From Polaribacter cellanae (GTDB lineage Bacteria > Bacteroidota > Bacteroidia > Flavobacteriales > Flavobacteriaceae): a stretch of DNA of 64,000 nucleotides. The position numbers were made by a program, and so were the translations under genes. The stretch is taken from the NCBI RefSeq assembly GCF_017569185.1, contig NZ_CP071869.1:124001-188000 (forward strand), given 5' to 3'. The notes under the pieces are model-generated. The model did not search any database and was not told where the DNA came from. It saw only the letters and a program-made list of their open reading frames with translations. Shown in pieces: positions 19,653 through 29,475 of this stretch (the first letter of the stretch is position 1; every line of letters starts with the position of its first letter).

Positions 19653-19810
19653 AATTAAATATTTAATAAACTTGAATTGTAATCTTTCTAAAGTTTTTTT
19701 AAAACTGATATTTGGTTTCATTTATAAATATTTAATCTTAATTAATTAGAATAACTTTACAAATATGCAAAATATTTTACTAATATTACTATTTTAAAAT
19801 TTAATAAACT

Positions 19811-19818
19811 TATTTTTG
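19811..19818 (+). promoter_or_regulatory. Possible -7 box for the flavoenzyme gene
   Basis: TATTTTTG matches TAnnTTTG and lies 45 bases before the ATG. No TTG is seen at the normal upstream spacing. Confidence 0.4.
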
Positions 19819-19863
19819 TTATCGAAATTTAACGTTAACCAATCATTTTAATAGAATTCGTAA

Positions 19864-21087
19864 ATGGATAAAAAGAAGGTCGTAATTATTGGAGGTGGAA
19901 CTATAGGCACAGGAGTTGCCTACTATGTAAGTAAAATGGGAAAAGCAGAAGTTATTTTAGTTGATAGAGATTATATTGGAAGTGGTAACACTTCTTCAGC
20001 TGCTTCTTTAATAACATTAGCACGATCCAAAAAATCAATAGTTCCATTGGTTAAAGAAACTATTACCGCCATTGAAGAAATGGAAGTACTCTTGAACGAG
20101 CCTTCGGGCGTAATGAAGGTAGGTAGTATTCATGTTGCGGCTTCTGATGCTACTGAAAAAAATATTAGAGGTCTTATGAAAATTGCCGACGAATTTGATT
20201 TAAACTACGAATGGTTATTACCTAACCAAATAAAGGAAAAATTACCATGGGTTGATATCGAAAATGTTAGGGGTGGTGCATTTATGAAAGATGACTGCTA
20301 TTTGGAGTCTACTGTTTTAGCCAACAACTACGCAAAAGCCGCCATAAAATACGGAACAGAAATAAAACAATATACAACAGTAGAAAAGATTTTACATACA
20401 AATGGTAAAATAACTGGAGTTAAAACCCAAGATGGTATTATTGAATGTGATATGGTGGTCGATGCTGCTGGAGCTTGGAGCAATTTACTATCAATGCCTA
20501 TGAACGAGGCAATACCAATGGCTCCTGTAAGAAGCATCTATTGGCTTACGGGTAAAAGACCTGAACTTTTTAACGCCAATCAACCTATAGCAATTTTTCC
20601 AGATGCTTCTACGTATTGTAGACCAGATGGAGAGGCGCTTCTTTTTGGAATAAGAGATAAAGAGGGTGTACACATAAATCCAAAAGAGCTTCCTAATAAT
20701 ATGCTTGGTTTTAAAATGATAGATGACGAAGAACACTGGAACATTCTAATGAATGAAGGAGACGGATTTCAAAAATTCTTTCCAGAGTTTCAGGATATGG
20801 AAATTGCCCATTGCATTTCTGGTATTTCTACCTACACACCAGACGCCTCTTTAACGGTAGGAAAATCAAATTACGTTGAGGGTCTGTACATTGCAACTGG
20901 ATGTTCTGGAGCTGGTGTTGCCACTTCTGGCGGCTATGGTAGAATTATTGCAGAGTTAATTTATAATAAACCTTTATTCACAGAAATTGAATCGTTTAGT
21001 ATTAACCGATTTGGCAATATTGATCCGTTCGATAATGATTTTAGACAACAATGTGCAGATGCTCGTTCTAAGAAAAAAGAAGGATAA
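19864..21087 (+). CDS. DAO-family FAD-dependent amine oxidoreductase
   Basis: 407 aa. The Rossmann FAD motif VVIIGGGTIGTGVAYYVS is at residues 5-22, followed by a GSGNTSSAAS loop typical of DAO/SoxB-type enzymes. A second FAD-contact region, SGAGVATSGGYGRIIAELI, lies near residue 356. Members oxidise glycine, sarcosine, D-amino acids, dimethylglycine or glycerol phosphate; the substrate cannot be read from sequence. There is no signal peptide, so it is cytoplasmic. Its neighbours are secreted phosphatase-like enzymes, but no transporter or second subunit is beside it. Confidence 0.85.
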   Translation: MDKKKVVIIGGGTIGTGVAYYVSKMGKAEVILVDRDYIGSGNTSSAASLITLARSKKSIVPLVKETITAIEEMEVLLNEPSGVMKVGSIHVAASDATEKNIRGLMKIADEFDLNYEWLLPNQIKEKLPWVDIENVRGGAFMKDDCYLESTVLANNYAKAAIKYGTEIKQYTTVEKILHTNGKITGVKTQDGIIECDMVVDAAGAWSNLLSMPMNEAIPMAPVRSIYWLTGKRPELFNANQPIAIFPDASTYCRPDGEALLFGIRDKEGVHINPKELPNNMLGFKMIDDEEHWNILMNEGDGFQKFFPEFQDMEIAHCISGISTYTPDASLTVGKSNYVEGLYIATGCSGAGVATSGGYGRIIAELIYNKPLFTEIESFSINRFGNIDPFDNDFRQQCADARSKKKEG

Positions 21088-21151
21088 ATAGAATAATCTA
21101 TTTGTTTTTTAAAACTATACAAATAAGAAGTTGGTATAATTTTGTATTATT

Positions 21152-21823
21152 TTAAATATGAATAACAACATCCCAATCACCTTTTTTATAAATATCAAAA
21201 ACTACTCTACTGGAAAAGTTATCATACATAAAATTTACTGTAATTTTTTTCATTGGAAATTTTACATTTGTTAAAATTACACCGCCAGTTGTAAGCTCTG
21301 TAACACTATTATTATCATCGGTAACTATTAACTGAGCATTTACCATATTACCCGCAGAATTCACCCTAATTTTAACTTGATTATAGTTGCCTAAATTTAA
21401 GTTTAGGTCTTGAAAACTTACTTTTTTTACTTCTCTTTTAGATGTTACTTTGTAAGGAACCGCATACAAACCAATATATTTTCCTTTTTTAAAATAACCG
21501 CTTTGAACCTCTTCTTCTTCATCAGATTTTTTAATTGTTAAGACTCCTTTACCATCCATTTCTCCCTTTCTAAAACCTCCTTTATACATATTACCATTTC
21601 CCCAAATATAAGTACCAGTTCCATGAGGTAATCCTTTTTTAAAATTTCCAATATAAGAATCCTGTTCTCCTTTAGCTTCACCCCATCCATGAGCATATCC
21701 TTTTTTACATTTACCTTTGTAGGTAGAACCGATTGTTTTGAGTTTTACTCTACAATCTAATTGACCAACTACAGCATTTACAAAAAATAAACCAAAAATA
21801 ATTATATAAATTTGTTTTCTCAT
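21152..21823 (-). CDS. Secreted MORN-repeat protein
   Basis: 223 aa with signal peptide (IIFGLFFVNAVVGQ). Three MORN-type repeats span about residues 30-105, for example YIGNFKKGLPHGTGTYIW and YKGGFRKGEMDGKGVLTI. The C-terminal half is a beta-rich region without a known motif. It lies 61 bases after the phosphodiesterase-LamG gene on the same strand, so they may be cotranscribed. Function unknown; MORN repeats usually mediate membrane or protein contacts. Confidence 0.8.
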   Translation of the reverse strand: MRKQIYIIIFGLFFVNAVVGQLDCRVKLKTIGSTYKGKCKKGYAHGWGEAKGEQDSYIGNFKKGLPHGTGTYIWGNGNMYKGGFRKGEMDGKGVLTIKKSDEEEEVQSGYFKKGKYIGLYAVPYKVTSKREVKKVSFQDLNLNLGNYNQVKIRVNSAGNMVNAQLIVTDDNNSVTELTTGGVILTNVKFPMKKITVNFMYDNFSSRVVFDIYKKGDWDVVIHI

Positions 21824-21884
21824 AGCAAAATATTTTATTATTTTGTGGTTTAAAATAGAGAATTCCAGTGAATTATTTTATCCA

Positions 21885-23537
21885 TTAATTATTGGAACAA
21901 TTTGTACTAATAATAGATTTCCCTTCCAAATTCCAACTACTTTTTATTGGAACGCATAAATGATTTAGAGCTGTAACTGCCACATCTACTGTTCTTGGGG
22001 TATTGTTAAAATTACTTACTGTTTCTACTGTACTAGTTCTTGCGTTATTCCATACACCATTTGTTATTATTCCAATATGTTTATTACAGCTAAAATCGTT
22101 AAGTGTAGTACCAGTACCTTTTGTTAGTTTCCAGTACCCTAATAGGTATGCATACTTGGAATGAGAACTATCCAGCACCTTACATTTCCAATTGTTAATA
22201 TCAGTATCACTAAGTATTGATCTGAACACTCTAACTTCAGATAAATAGCCATTGTAATAATTATTTAAATTACCATCGGCTCCCATAGTAAATGGAAGAT
22301 TATTATTAATATTGCCAATTGTAGCCATAGACATACTATTTTTTAAAACACCATCTATATAAACCTTTAGCAAGCCATCTCTATCGAATGTAGCACTAAC
22401 TGTATGCCATTGGTTGTCTGTAATTTCACCAGCTTCCACATCAATTCTATTAGTACCATCACCAACATTAACTTTAAAACTATTTGTATTGGGTTTGAAT
22501 GAGAAAATGTATCCTGGCTGTACTCCACTACTCCAGTTTTTTTTAGCGAGAACACTAACGTCTTGTGGAGATTTGGAACGAATTCTACATTCTATTGAAA
22601 AGTCTTGATTTTCTCCGAAATTAAAATTATCATTATTCGAAATTTTCACTACTGTGTTATCAAATTTTAGCTCATACTTACTATTTAAACAATTGCTAAC
22701 AGGTGGAATAGTTACCTGAGAAGTTGTTTTTTTTATTTCTTTGTTTGGAATATTATCTCCACTTGCTATAACAAATATGGTTCTTTCTTCTTCGGACGGA
22801 CCTCCATGATCAGTTCCCAAACCACCATGATCGGTGCTAACCAAAATAAGCCAATTCTCATTATTATAGGTTTTACGAGCCTTTAAAGCATCTAACATTC
22901 CTCCTATTTGTGTATCAACTGTTTCAATAGCATTTATGTAGTTGGGGTTTTGGGGACTGAACCCAGTTCTATGACCTGTAATATCTACATCAGAAAGCTG
23001 CACAAATAATGCAGTAGGGTTATTATTTAGCAACTCATTAGCTACTTTGTTTTTAACATCTGCATCTGAGTTAGCGTTAGTAAACACATCTGCCGCTAAT
23101 GAAGCCATATTGTCATTTATAGGGTTCCATTCTACAATAGAAACCGTTCTACTTTTAGGACTTGCTTCTTTAATATATTTAAAAAAATGCGGATATTTAG
23201 AAAACTGAGCACCTTCGTAAGTATTGTTTACAACACCATGTTTATTTTGCCAAACTCCACTTAACATAGATGTCCAACCAGGCCCACTACTTGTCGTATA
23301 TAAACATCTGGCATCTAAAGAATATGTTCCATTTTCCATCAAAGCATCTAAGTTTGGTGTTTTAGCTTCCATCATAGCATCTGGTCTGCAACCATCAATT
23401 CCAATAATTAATACTTTATTTACAATTTTATTTGTAGGAAGGCTTTCTTTTTCTTGACTTGAAATACTAAAGCCATTAAACAATAATGGAAATAACAAAA
23501 TTATTGAAAGGCAAAATTTATCAAATTTAAAAGTCAT
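21885..23537 (-). CDS. Phosphodiesterase-like enzyme with LamG domain
   Basis: 550 aa, secreted (hydrophobic segment at about residues 9-25). The first 300 residues are an alkaline-phosphatase-superfamily nucleotide pyrophosphatase/phosphodiesterase fold: IIGIDGCRPDAMMEAKTPN, nucleophile region SGPGWTSMLSGVW, LSDVDITGHRTGF and STDHGGLG. A single LamG/concanavalin-like domain follows (about 300-470), with NQWHTVSATFDRDGLLKVYI and GYLSEVRVFRSILSD. That domain probably binds a glycan or surface. The tail (about 480-550) may belong to the phosphatase part or be a sorting region. The substrate is unknown. Confidence 0.83.
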   Translation of the reverse strand: MTFKFDKFCLSIILLFPLLFNGFSISSQEKESLPTNKIVNKVLIIGIDGCRPDAMMEAKTPNLDALMENGTYSLDARCLYTTSSGPGWTSMLSGVWQNKHGVVNNTYEGAQFSKYPHFFKYIKEASPKSRTVSIVEWNPINDNMASLAADVFTNANSDADVKNKVANELLNNNPTALFVQLSDVDITGHRTGFSPQNPNYINAIETVDTQIGGMLDALKARKTYNNENWLILVSTDHGGLGTDHGGPSEEERTIFVIASGDNIPNKEIKKTTSQVTIPPVSNCLNSKYELKFDNTVVKISNNDNFNFGENQDFSIECRIRSKSPQDVSVLAKKNWSSGVQPGYIFSFKPNTNSFKVNVGDGTNRIDVEAGEITDNQWHTVSATFDRDGLLKVYIDGVLKNSMSMATIGNINNNLPFTMGADGNLNNYYNGYLSEVRVFRSILSDTDINNWKCKVLDSSHSKYAYLLGYWKLTKGTGTTLNDFSCNKHIGIITNGVWNNARTSTVETVSNFNNTPRTVDVAVTALNHLCVPIKSSWNLEGKSIISTNCSNN

Positions 23538-23643
23538 AATTATATATAAATTAAATTAACGTGAATAATGGATAAGAAAAAAGTGCTTTTATGTTAGCTT
23601 ATTTTACAGATTTTTAGTAAAATAAACAATAAAAACACTTCTT

Positions 23644-23795
23644 ATGCTCATAGACAAAATTACTGAATTCTTTGTAGAAATGGACGATTTTTACAAAGAA
23701 TTTGCTTCACAACTGGAAAACCGTCCACTTTTAGAGGATTCATCGGTAAAAAGACGAACCGAAAAGGAAAACTGTCCGACCCAGAAATGATCAGG
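23644..23795 (+). pseudogene. IS982-type transposase N-terminal fragment
   Basis: Starts at the ATG at 23644 and reads MLIDKITEFFVEMDDFYKEF, then ENRPLLEDSSVKRR, which matches the start of IS982 transposases. A one-base slip just after KRRT moves the expected KGKLSDPEMI into another frame. The homology ends at about 23793, where a long palindrome and the IS256 remnant begin. It is dead. Confidence 0.7.
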
Positions 23796-23832
23796 CTAAA
23801 CGCATTAAAATATAATTTAATGCGTTTAGCCT
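23793..23832. repeat. Perfect 17-bp inverted repeat at IS junction
   Basis: AGGCTAAACGCATTAAA (23793-23809) and its exact complement (23816-23832) surround a 6-base loop. It lies exactly where the IS982 and IS256 remnants meet. There is no T run, so it does not look like a normal terminator. It may be a product of the rearrangement. Confidence 0.8.
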
Positions 23833-24837
23833 GTGAGAGTTTGTTTTTGGTGTATTTTCTAATTTTTCCATTTAAGTTTTCTATCAAATTTGTGGTGTAA
23901 ATAATAGTTCTAATTTCTAGCGGAAAATCGAAGAATACAGTGAGTTCATCCCAGTTGTTTTCCCAAGATTTAATGGCATAAGAGTATTTCGAGTTCCATT
24001 TTTCTTTAAAGTCTTCTAAGACTGCTTTTGCAGCTTCTTTTGTGGGCGCTGTGTAGATTTGCTTCATGTCTGTTGTAAAGGCTTTTTTATCTTTCCAAAC
24101 TACATATTTACAAGAGTTTCTTATTTGATGTACGACACATATTTGTGTTGTAGAGTTTGGAAAAATAGTTTTGTTTTTACCTAACCAAAGTCCTAAAACT
24201 TCTTTTTTTCCATCAACTCTTAAGCCAACTGCAATGTAAATAGTTTTGTTAATGACTTTGGAATTTCCCCTTACTTTAAAGACAATTCCGTCCATCCAAA
24301 CAATCAAATAAGTAGCTTCTAAAGGTCTATTTTTCCAAGCAATAATATCAGTAGTAATTTTATCTGTAATTCTAGAAATGGCGGAACTAGAAATAGTATA
24401 ATTATACAATTCTCGTATTTGCTCTTCAATATCTGTAGTGCTCATTCCTTTGGCATACAAAGAAATAATGATGTTTTCAATACCTTCTGAGGTACTTTCT
24501 CGTTTCTTAATAAGCATAGGGTTGAAAGAGGAATCACGGTCTCTGGGAACTTTAATTTTGGTTTCTCCTAAATGCGTCTTTATGGTTTTGGTACCATAAC
24601 CATTGCGTGAATTGGGATTGTTACTTTTTTGATGCTTTTCATACTCTAAATGTACATTTAATTCGCCTTCTAAAATCTTTTCTATTCCTCGTTTGTGCAG
24701 TTGTTCTATAAAACGGGTCAGTTCTGAACCTGTTTTAAATTGTCTTAAAAAATCGTCGTTTAATAATTCTTCTGGTTTCATAATAAATGTGTGTTTATAA
24801 CTTTACTTACACACTTATTGGGATAAGAGACTTTACT
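23833..24837 (-). pseudogene. Degenerate IS256-family element
   Basis: The minus-strand frame from 24781 (MKPEELLNDDFLRQFKTG) is a Mutator/IS256-type transposase: IEKILEGELNVHLEYEKHQ, RNGYGTKTIKTHLG, IVWMDGIVFKVR (first catalytic Asp). It has lost an internal block at about 24166-24176, jumping from GLWLGKN straight to IFPNSTTQICVVHQ, which removes the second catalytic Asp. Its C-terminus after RKYTKNKLS is replaced by palindrome and IS982 sequence. The 5' end (24782-24837) contains an ISs-end sequence also found at 39813-39841. Confidence 0.85.
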
Positions 24838-25054
24838 GGAGAAGAAACAACAATAAATATTCCGAAAATCTAACGTATTAATTTTTCTAACTGAGAAAGG
24901 AACCAAAATTGCTGCAAGACCTAGTGGAACAGAACCTAAAATCAAATTCTATTTTAGTGTAAACATGCCTATAGATAGTATTAGCGACGCCTCTACAATA
25001 GAGCTAATTTTAGAAGACAAAATTAAAAGAATTGTAAAAATATTTAATAACTAA
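24838..25054 (+). pseudogene. Phosphoglucomutase C-terminal remnant
   Basis: The last part of a phospho-sugar mutase survives: GEETTINIPK, then after a one-base shift SNVLIFLTEKGTKIAARPSG and TEPKIKFYFSVN to the stop at 25054. The phosphate-binding loop RPSGTEPKIKFY is diagnostic. The rest of the gene is absent; the IS256 remnant abuts it at about 24837. Its stop codon overlaps the end of the convergent LacI gene by four bases. Confidence 0.8.
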
Positions 25055-26082
25055 TGTATAGATTTTACAGAATCTCTAATGATTAGTTTTGTTGGGAGTA
25101 GAATGTTTTTTTGTTTTATTTTTTCTTCGGATTCCATTTGTTCTAAAAGCATCATAAATGCGGTTTTACCCATTTGTGTTTTAGATTGAGAAATGGTAGT
25201 CATGGCAGTTTTTAATAAGGATGAATACCCTTCTTCGTCAAAAGAAATAATCGATATATCTTTTGGAATGGAAATATCATCTTCATGTAAAGCCTTCAAA
25301 ACTCCTAAAGTAATTGTATTACTTAATGATAAAATGGCAGTAGGAAGTTCTTTTTTAGTTTTTTTAAGTATTTTTTTCGCAGATAAATAACCGTTTTCTT
25401 CACTAAAAGCATCTCCAATCATCATACTTTCATTTAATGGTATTCCGTTGGCTTCTATAGTATTTTTAAATGCACTTGTTCTATTTGAATTTAATGAAGT
25501 TTCGTTTACTCCTTGTACACAAATAATTTTTTTATGCCCCGAGTTAATTAAATACTTCACAGCTTCTACAGTGCCATGATAATCATCTGATGTAACGTAA
25601 GGTATGTTTGTTTCTTTAAAATACCGGTCAATCAATACCAAAGGAATATTACTGTAGGATTTTTCTAAATGTTTATAATGAAGCCCTACAGGTGAAATAA
25701 TAATTCCATCTACTTTTCTTTTTTGGAGTAAAATTAGGGATTCCTTTTCAATTTCTGTTGAGTTATCGCTATTACAAAGAAAAATAGAGTAATTATGTAA
25801 TCTAGCTTCCCTCTCTATCAATGAAGCAATTTTAGCAAAAAAAGAATTGGAAATATCAGGTACAATTAAACCAATTGTAAATGTTTTTTTTAACCTTAAA
25901 CTTCTTGCGTTTTCATTAAATGAAAAATTTGTTTCTTCTGCTGCTTTTTTGATAATAACTTGTGTAGCTTCACTAATTCTATATTTTGTTCCTAAACCAT
26001 TAAGAACTCTAGAGATTGTAGATTTAGTAAAACCTGTAATCTTTGATAAATCTTTTAATGTTTTTGCCTTGTTACTATTCAT
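25051..26082 (-). CDS. LacI-family transcriptional regulator
   Basis: 343 aa from the ATG at 26082 (MNSNKAKTLKDLSKITG). The helix-turn-helix and hinge read TLKDLSKITGFTKSTISRVLNG (residues 7-28), followed by a periplasmic-binding-protein-like sensor domain (IGLIVPDISNSFFAKIASLI). An upstream in-frame ATG at 26193 would add 37 non-conserved residues and would run into the operator, so I reject it. It is divergent from the SusC gene and almost certainly controls that locus by sensing ribose or a nucleoside-derived ligand (inference). Confidence 0.9.
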   Translation of the reverse strand: MNSNKAKTLKDLSKITGFTKSTISRVLNGLGTKYRISEATQVIIKKAAEETNFSFNENARSLRLKKTFTIGLIVPDISNSFFAKIASLIEREARLHNYSIFLCNSDNSTEIEKESLILLQKRKVDGIIISPVGLHYKHLEKSYSNIPLVLIDRYFKETNIPYVTSDDYHGTVEAVKYLINSGHKKIICVQGVNETSLNSNRTSAFKNTIEANGIPLNESMMIGDAFSEENGYLSAKKILKKTKKELPTAILSLSNTITLGVLKALHEDDISIPKDISIISFDEEGYSSLLKTAMTTISQSKTQMGKTAFMMLLEQMESEEKIKQKNILLPTKLIIRDSVKSIH

Positions 26083-26118
26083 AGTTTTACTCTGAAGGTG
26101 AATTGATACGAAGTAAAA

Positions 26119-26126
26119 CAAATGTA
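26119..26126 (-). promoter_or_regulatory. Possible -7 box of the lacI-type gene
   Basis: Minus strand reads TACATTTG (TAnnTTTG), 37 bases before the chosen ATG. No well-placed TTG upstream. Confidence 0.4.
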
Positions 26127-26191
26127 TTGATTTAACATCTAATTTTATTATTTTTTTTAGTTTTATTATTATTTTCATTTTTTTTATATAC

Positions 26192-26249
26192 ATTTGAACA
26201 ATCGTTTGTTCTAAATTTGTTTTCGCTTAGGATAAACGATTGTTCAAAT
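26192..26249. promoter_or_regulatory. LacI-type operator pair and susC promoter
   Basis: Two 16-base arms, ATTTGAACAATCGTTT (26192-26207) and AAACGATTGTTCAAAT (26234-26249), are exact inverted copies 26 bases apart. The left copy extends into GAACAATCGTTTGTTC (26196-26211), a near-symmetric site around a central CG as LacI/GalR proteins favour. It directly abuts the -7 box TAAATTTG at 26212-26219. A protein bound here would cover the core promoter of the SusC/SusD operon. Confidence 0.75.
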
Positions 26250-26271
26250 TAATTTAACTATAATATGTATT

Positions 26272-29200
26272 ATGAAAAACAAATTTTATTTTATTTTCAG
26301 TTTTTTGCTTTTGTTTAGCAGTTTGTTATCTGCGCAAACGGCTAGAACAATAAAAGGTGTCATTCAAGATGAATTAGGGATGCCATTGCCAGGTGCCAGT
26401 GTAGTAGTAAAAGGTACAACAAAAGGAACCACAACAGATTTTGATGGTAACTTTAGTTTAAAAGTTTCAGAAAAGGCTAAATTTTTAACAATTTCATATG
26501 TTGGTTATGAAATTAAAGAAGTTGCATTAAAAAATGAAACTGAATTTATAATAAAAATGGTTTCAGCAGCATCTCAATTAGATGAAATTGTAGTTGTTGG
26601 TTACGGCTCTCAAAGAAAATCTGATGTAACAACTTCAGTATCTTCAATTAAGGGAGATGCTTTAAGTAACGAAAATACAGCAAGTTTTTCAGAAGCTTTA
26701 ACAGGTAAGCTAGCAGGTGTGCAAATTAGGCAAACTTCTGGTGCACCAGGTAGTAATGTAAATATTAAAATTAGAGGAACTTCCTCTATAACAGCAGGTG
26801 GTAATCCTTTGTATGTAATTGATGGAGTACCAATGTCAAACGAAACAGGTTCCTTGTCTTCAATTTCTGAATCTAGGAACGGTTTTCAAGAGCAGCCAAC
26901 GAACCCTTTAGCCTCTATAGATATGGCAGATATTGCATCTATTGAAGTATTAAAAGACGCTTCTTCTGCAGCAATTTATGGTTCAAGAGGTTCTAATGGA
27001 GTTGTTTTAATTACAACAAAAAAAGGAAAAAACAGGGGCACCACAAGTGTCTTATAGTACAAATATAGGAATTAGCAGTGTTTTAAAAAGAGTAGATGTT
27101 TTAGATGCTTACGGATTTGCAAGATTACATGCAGATGCTAAAAACAATGCTTATTTAGACAATGTTGCAGGAGCAAATATAAATGATGATAATGCTACTA
27201 GAATTTCTAAAGGAGGTTTTAAATACAGGATTCCAGAAGAATTAACTCCATATCTTAACAATGAAAAAGGTCTAATAAATACAAATTGGCAAGATAAGAT
27301 TTTTAGAACTGCTGTTACACAAAGTCATACTTTGTCTATAAATGGTGGTAGCGAAAAAAGTAAATACTTTACTTCTTTAAATTATTTTACTCAAGAAGGT
27401 ACAGTAATTGGTTCTAATTTAGAGCGTTTTACTGGAAGATTTAATTATGAAGGTAAATTGTCTGATAAAGTAAAATATGGTATCAAATTAAACCCATCCC
27501 GTTTAAATTATAGTATTGTTAGCTCTAATGGTCCTATTTGGAATGAAGGTGTTGTTGCTTCTGCATTATCTCAAGCACCAATATTTCCTGTAAGAAATGA
27601 CGACGGAACCTATAATAGAGGTTTATTAGACTGGACTTTTAGACATAGAGTTTTATCTAGTGAATTTGTGGCTAATCCAGTAGCAATCGCAAATTCTGTG
27701 CAAGATAACATACAAACAAACAGATTAGTAGCTAGTAGTTTTTTAGACTTTAAACTGGCGCAAGATTTAACTTACAAAACTTCATTTGGTATCGAAACAA
27801 ATGATATTAGAAGAGATTTTTATAGACCGCAAGCATTGGAAACATTATTCTGGTTAAGATTTGGACCAGATGCTGTTTCAGTTTCAACAAACACATCTAA
27901 TTGGTTGTTAGAGAATACGTTAAATTATAAAAAGAACTTTGGCAAGCATAGTTTAAATCTTTTGGGTGGTTATTCCGTACAAAAAGAAGATATTAAGTAC
28001 ACAAAAGCAACAGGAAGAGGTTTTGCAAATGATTTGGTGTCAACCATAAATGCAGCATTAAATAGAGATTCAGAAACCAGAAGAGAACAATGGTCTTTAT
28101 TATCTTATTTGTTTAGAGCACAATATAATTTCGATAGTAAATATTATGTTTCAGCGGCAATAAGAAGAGATGCATCTTCAAGATTTGGAGCAAATAATAA
28201 ATGGGGTAATTTTCCATCTGCTTCTGTTGGTTGGAGACTTTCAAAAGAAAAATTCTTGGAAAGTAGTAAAACAATTAACGAACTGAAATTAAGAGCAAGT
28301 TATGGTGTTACAGGTAACTTTCAAATACCTAATTACGGTGCAATCGCTTTAGTTGGTAATAGTGATTATGTTACAGGAGACAATAATATTACCAATGGTT
28401 TAACACAAATTTCGTCAGGTAATAAAGAATTAAGTTGGGAACGTACCAAAACCGTAGATTTTGGGTTGAATGCAACTTTATTAGATGGTTTATTAACTTT
28501 TGAAGCAGATTATTACGACAGCGAAACTTCCGATTTATTATTAAATGTAAACGTACCACGTGTATCTGGTTTTTCTACACAACTTCAAAATATTGGAAAA
28601 GTAAGTAACAAAGGTTTTGAGTTTACTGTAGGTCTTAATAAAGACTTTGGTGATTTCAGTTGGAGGTCTTCCGTTAATTTTGCTACCAATAAAAATGAAG
28701 TATTGGAATTAGGTCCAGAAGGAGATCCAATATTTGCAGATAGTGGTAGAGGGCAATCTTTTATTACTCAAATAGGTAAACCAATTGGTTCTTATTACGG
28801 ATATGTTGTAGAAGGTATTTATAACACACAAGCCGAAATAGATGCACATTTAAATTCTGATAGTGGTACTACTCAACCTGGAGATTTTAAGTTTAGAGAT
28901 TTAGACAATAATGGTAAAATTACGGTAGACGATAGACAGATTATTGGAGATTACCAACCAGATTTTACATACGGTTTTACAACTTCTTTAAAATATAAAA
29001 ATATCGATTTTGGTTTTGCTTTACAAGGTGTTCAAGGAAACGAAGTTTTAAATACTTTAAGAAATTACACAGCAATTCCACAAGGAGGTGTAAATAATTT
29101 GGCAATTAATGCCAATAGATGGGTTTCTGAAAGCAATCCTGGGAACGGAAAAGTGCCAAGAGCTAATTTCGATACAACAGGTAATAATAACGTCATATCT

Positions 29201-29464
29201 AGTTATTATGTAGAAGATGGTTCTTATCTTAAAATTCAGAATATAACCGTAGGTTATAATTTTGCCAAAGAGCTTACAAAGAAGATGAATTTACAGAGTG
29301 TTAGGATTGCTTTATCAGCACAAAATCCATTTATATTTACGAAGTACTCTGGCTATAATCCAGAAGTTAGTAGTAATCCATCAAATCAATTAGGGCAAGG
29401 AGAAGATTTTGGAACTTATCCAATATCAAAAACATTTTCTTTGGCTTTAAATGTTAAATTTTAA
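26272..29464 (+). pseudogene. SusC-type TonB receptor, frameshifted in this sequence
   Basis: Outer-membrane importer of the SusC/RagA family, in two frames. The first part (26272-27057) has a signal peptide, a carboxypeptidase-regulatory-like domain (TIKGVIQDELGMPLPGASVV), a TonB box region (LDEIVVVGYGSQRKSD) and the plug up to GVVLITTKKGK. The second part (27047-29464) begins SYSTNIGISSVLKRVDVLD and carries the 22-strand barrel to the C-terminal KTFSLALNVKF. Joining them needs removal of one base in AGGAAAAAACAGGGG (27024-27038). Otherwise the gene is complete at roughly 1060 residues. It may be a real mutation or a homopolymer read error. Confidence 0.85.
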
Positions 29465-29475
29465 AAATAATTATT

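Larger units (their letters stand above)
19524..19863. other. Divergent intergenic region, 340 bases
   Basis: Very AT-rich spacer between the phosphatase and the flavoenzyme genes. It holds two copies of the palindrome ATGTACAT (see 19624-19652) and a TATTTTTG -7 box at 19811-19818 for the plus-strand gene. No ORF or RNA gene is visible. Confidence 0.6.

Noticed and set aside
26272..29464. Programmed frameshift in the SusC gene
   Set aside because: No family precedent, and the slip needs removal of one base in an A-rich run without a known stimulatory structure; mutation or read error is simpler.
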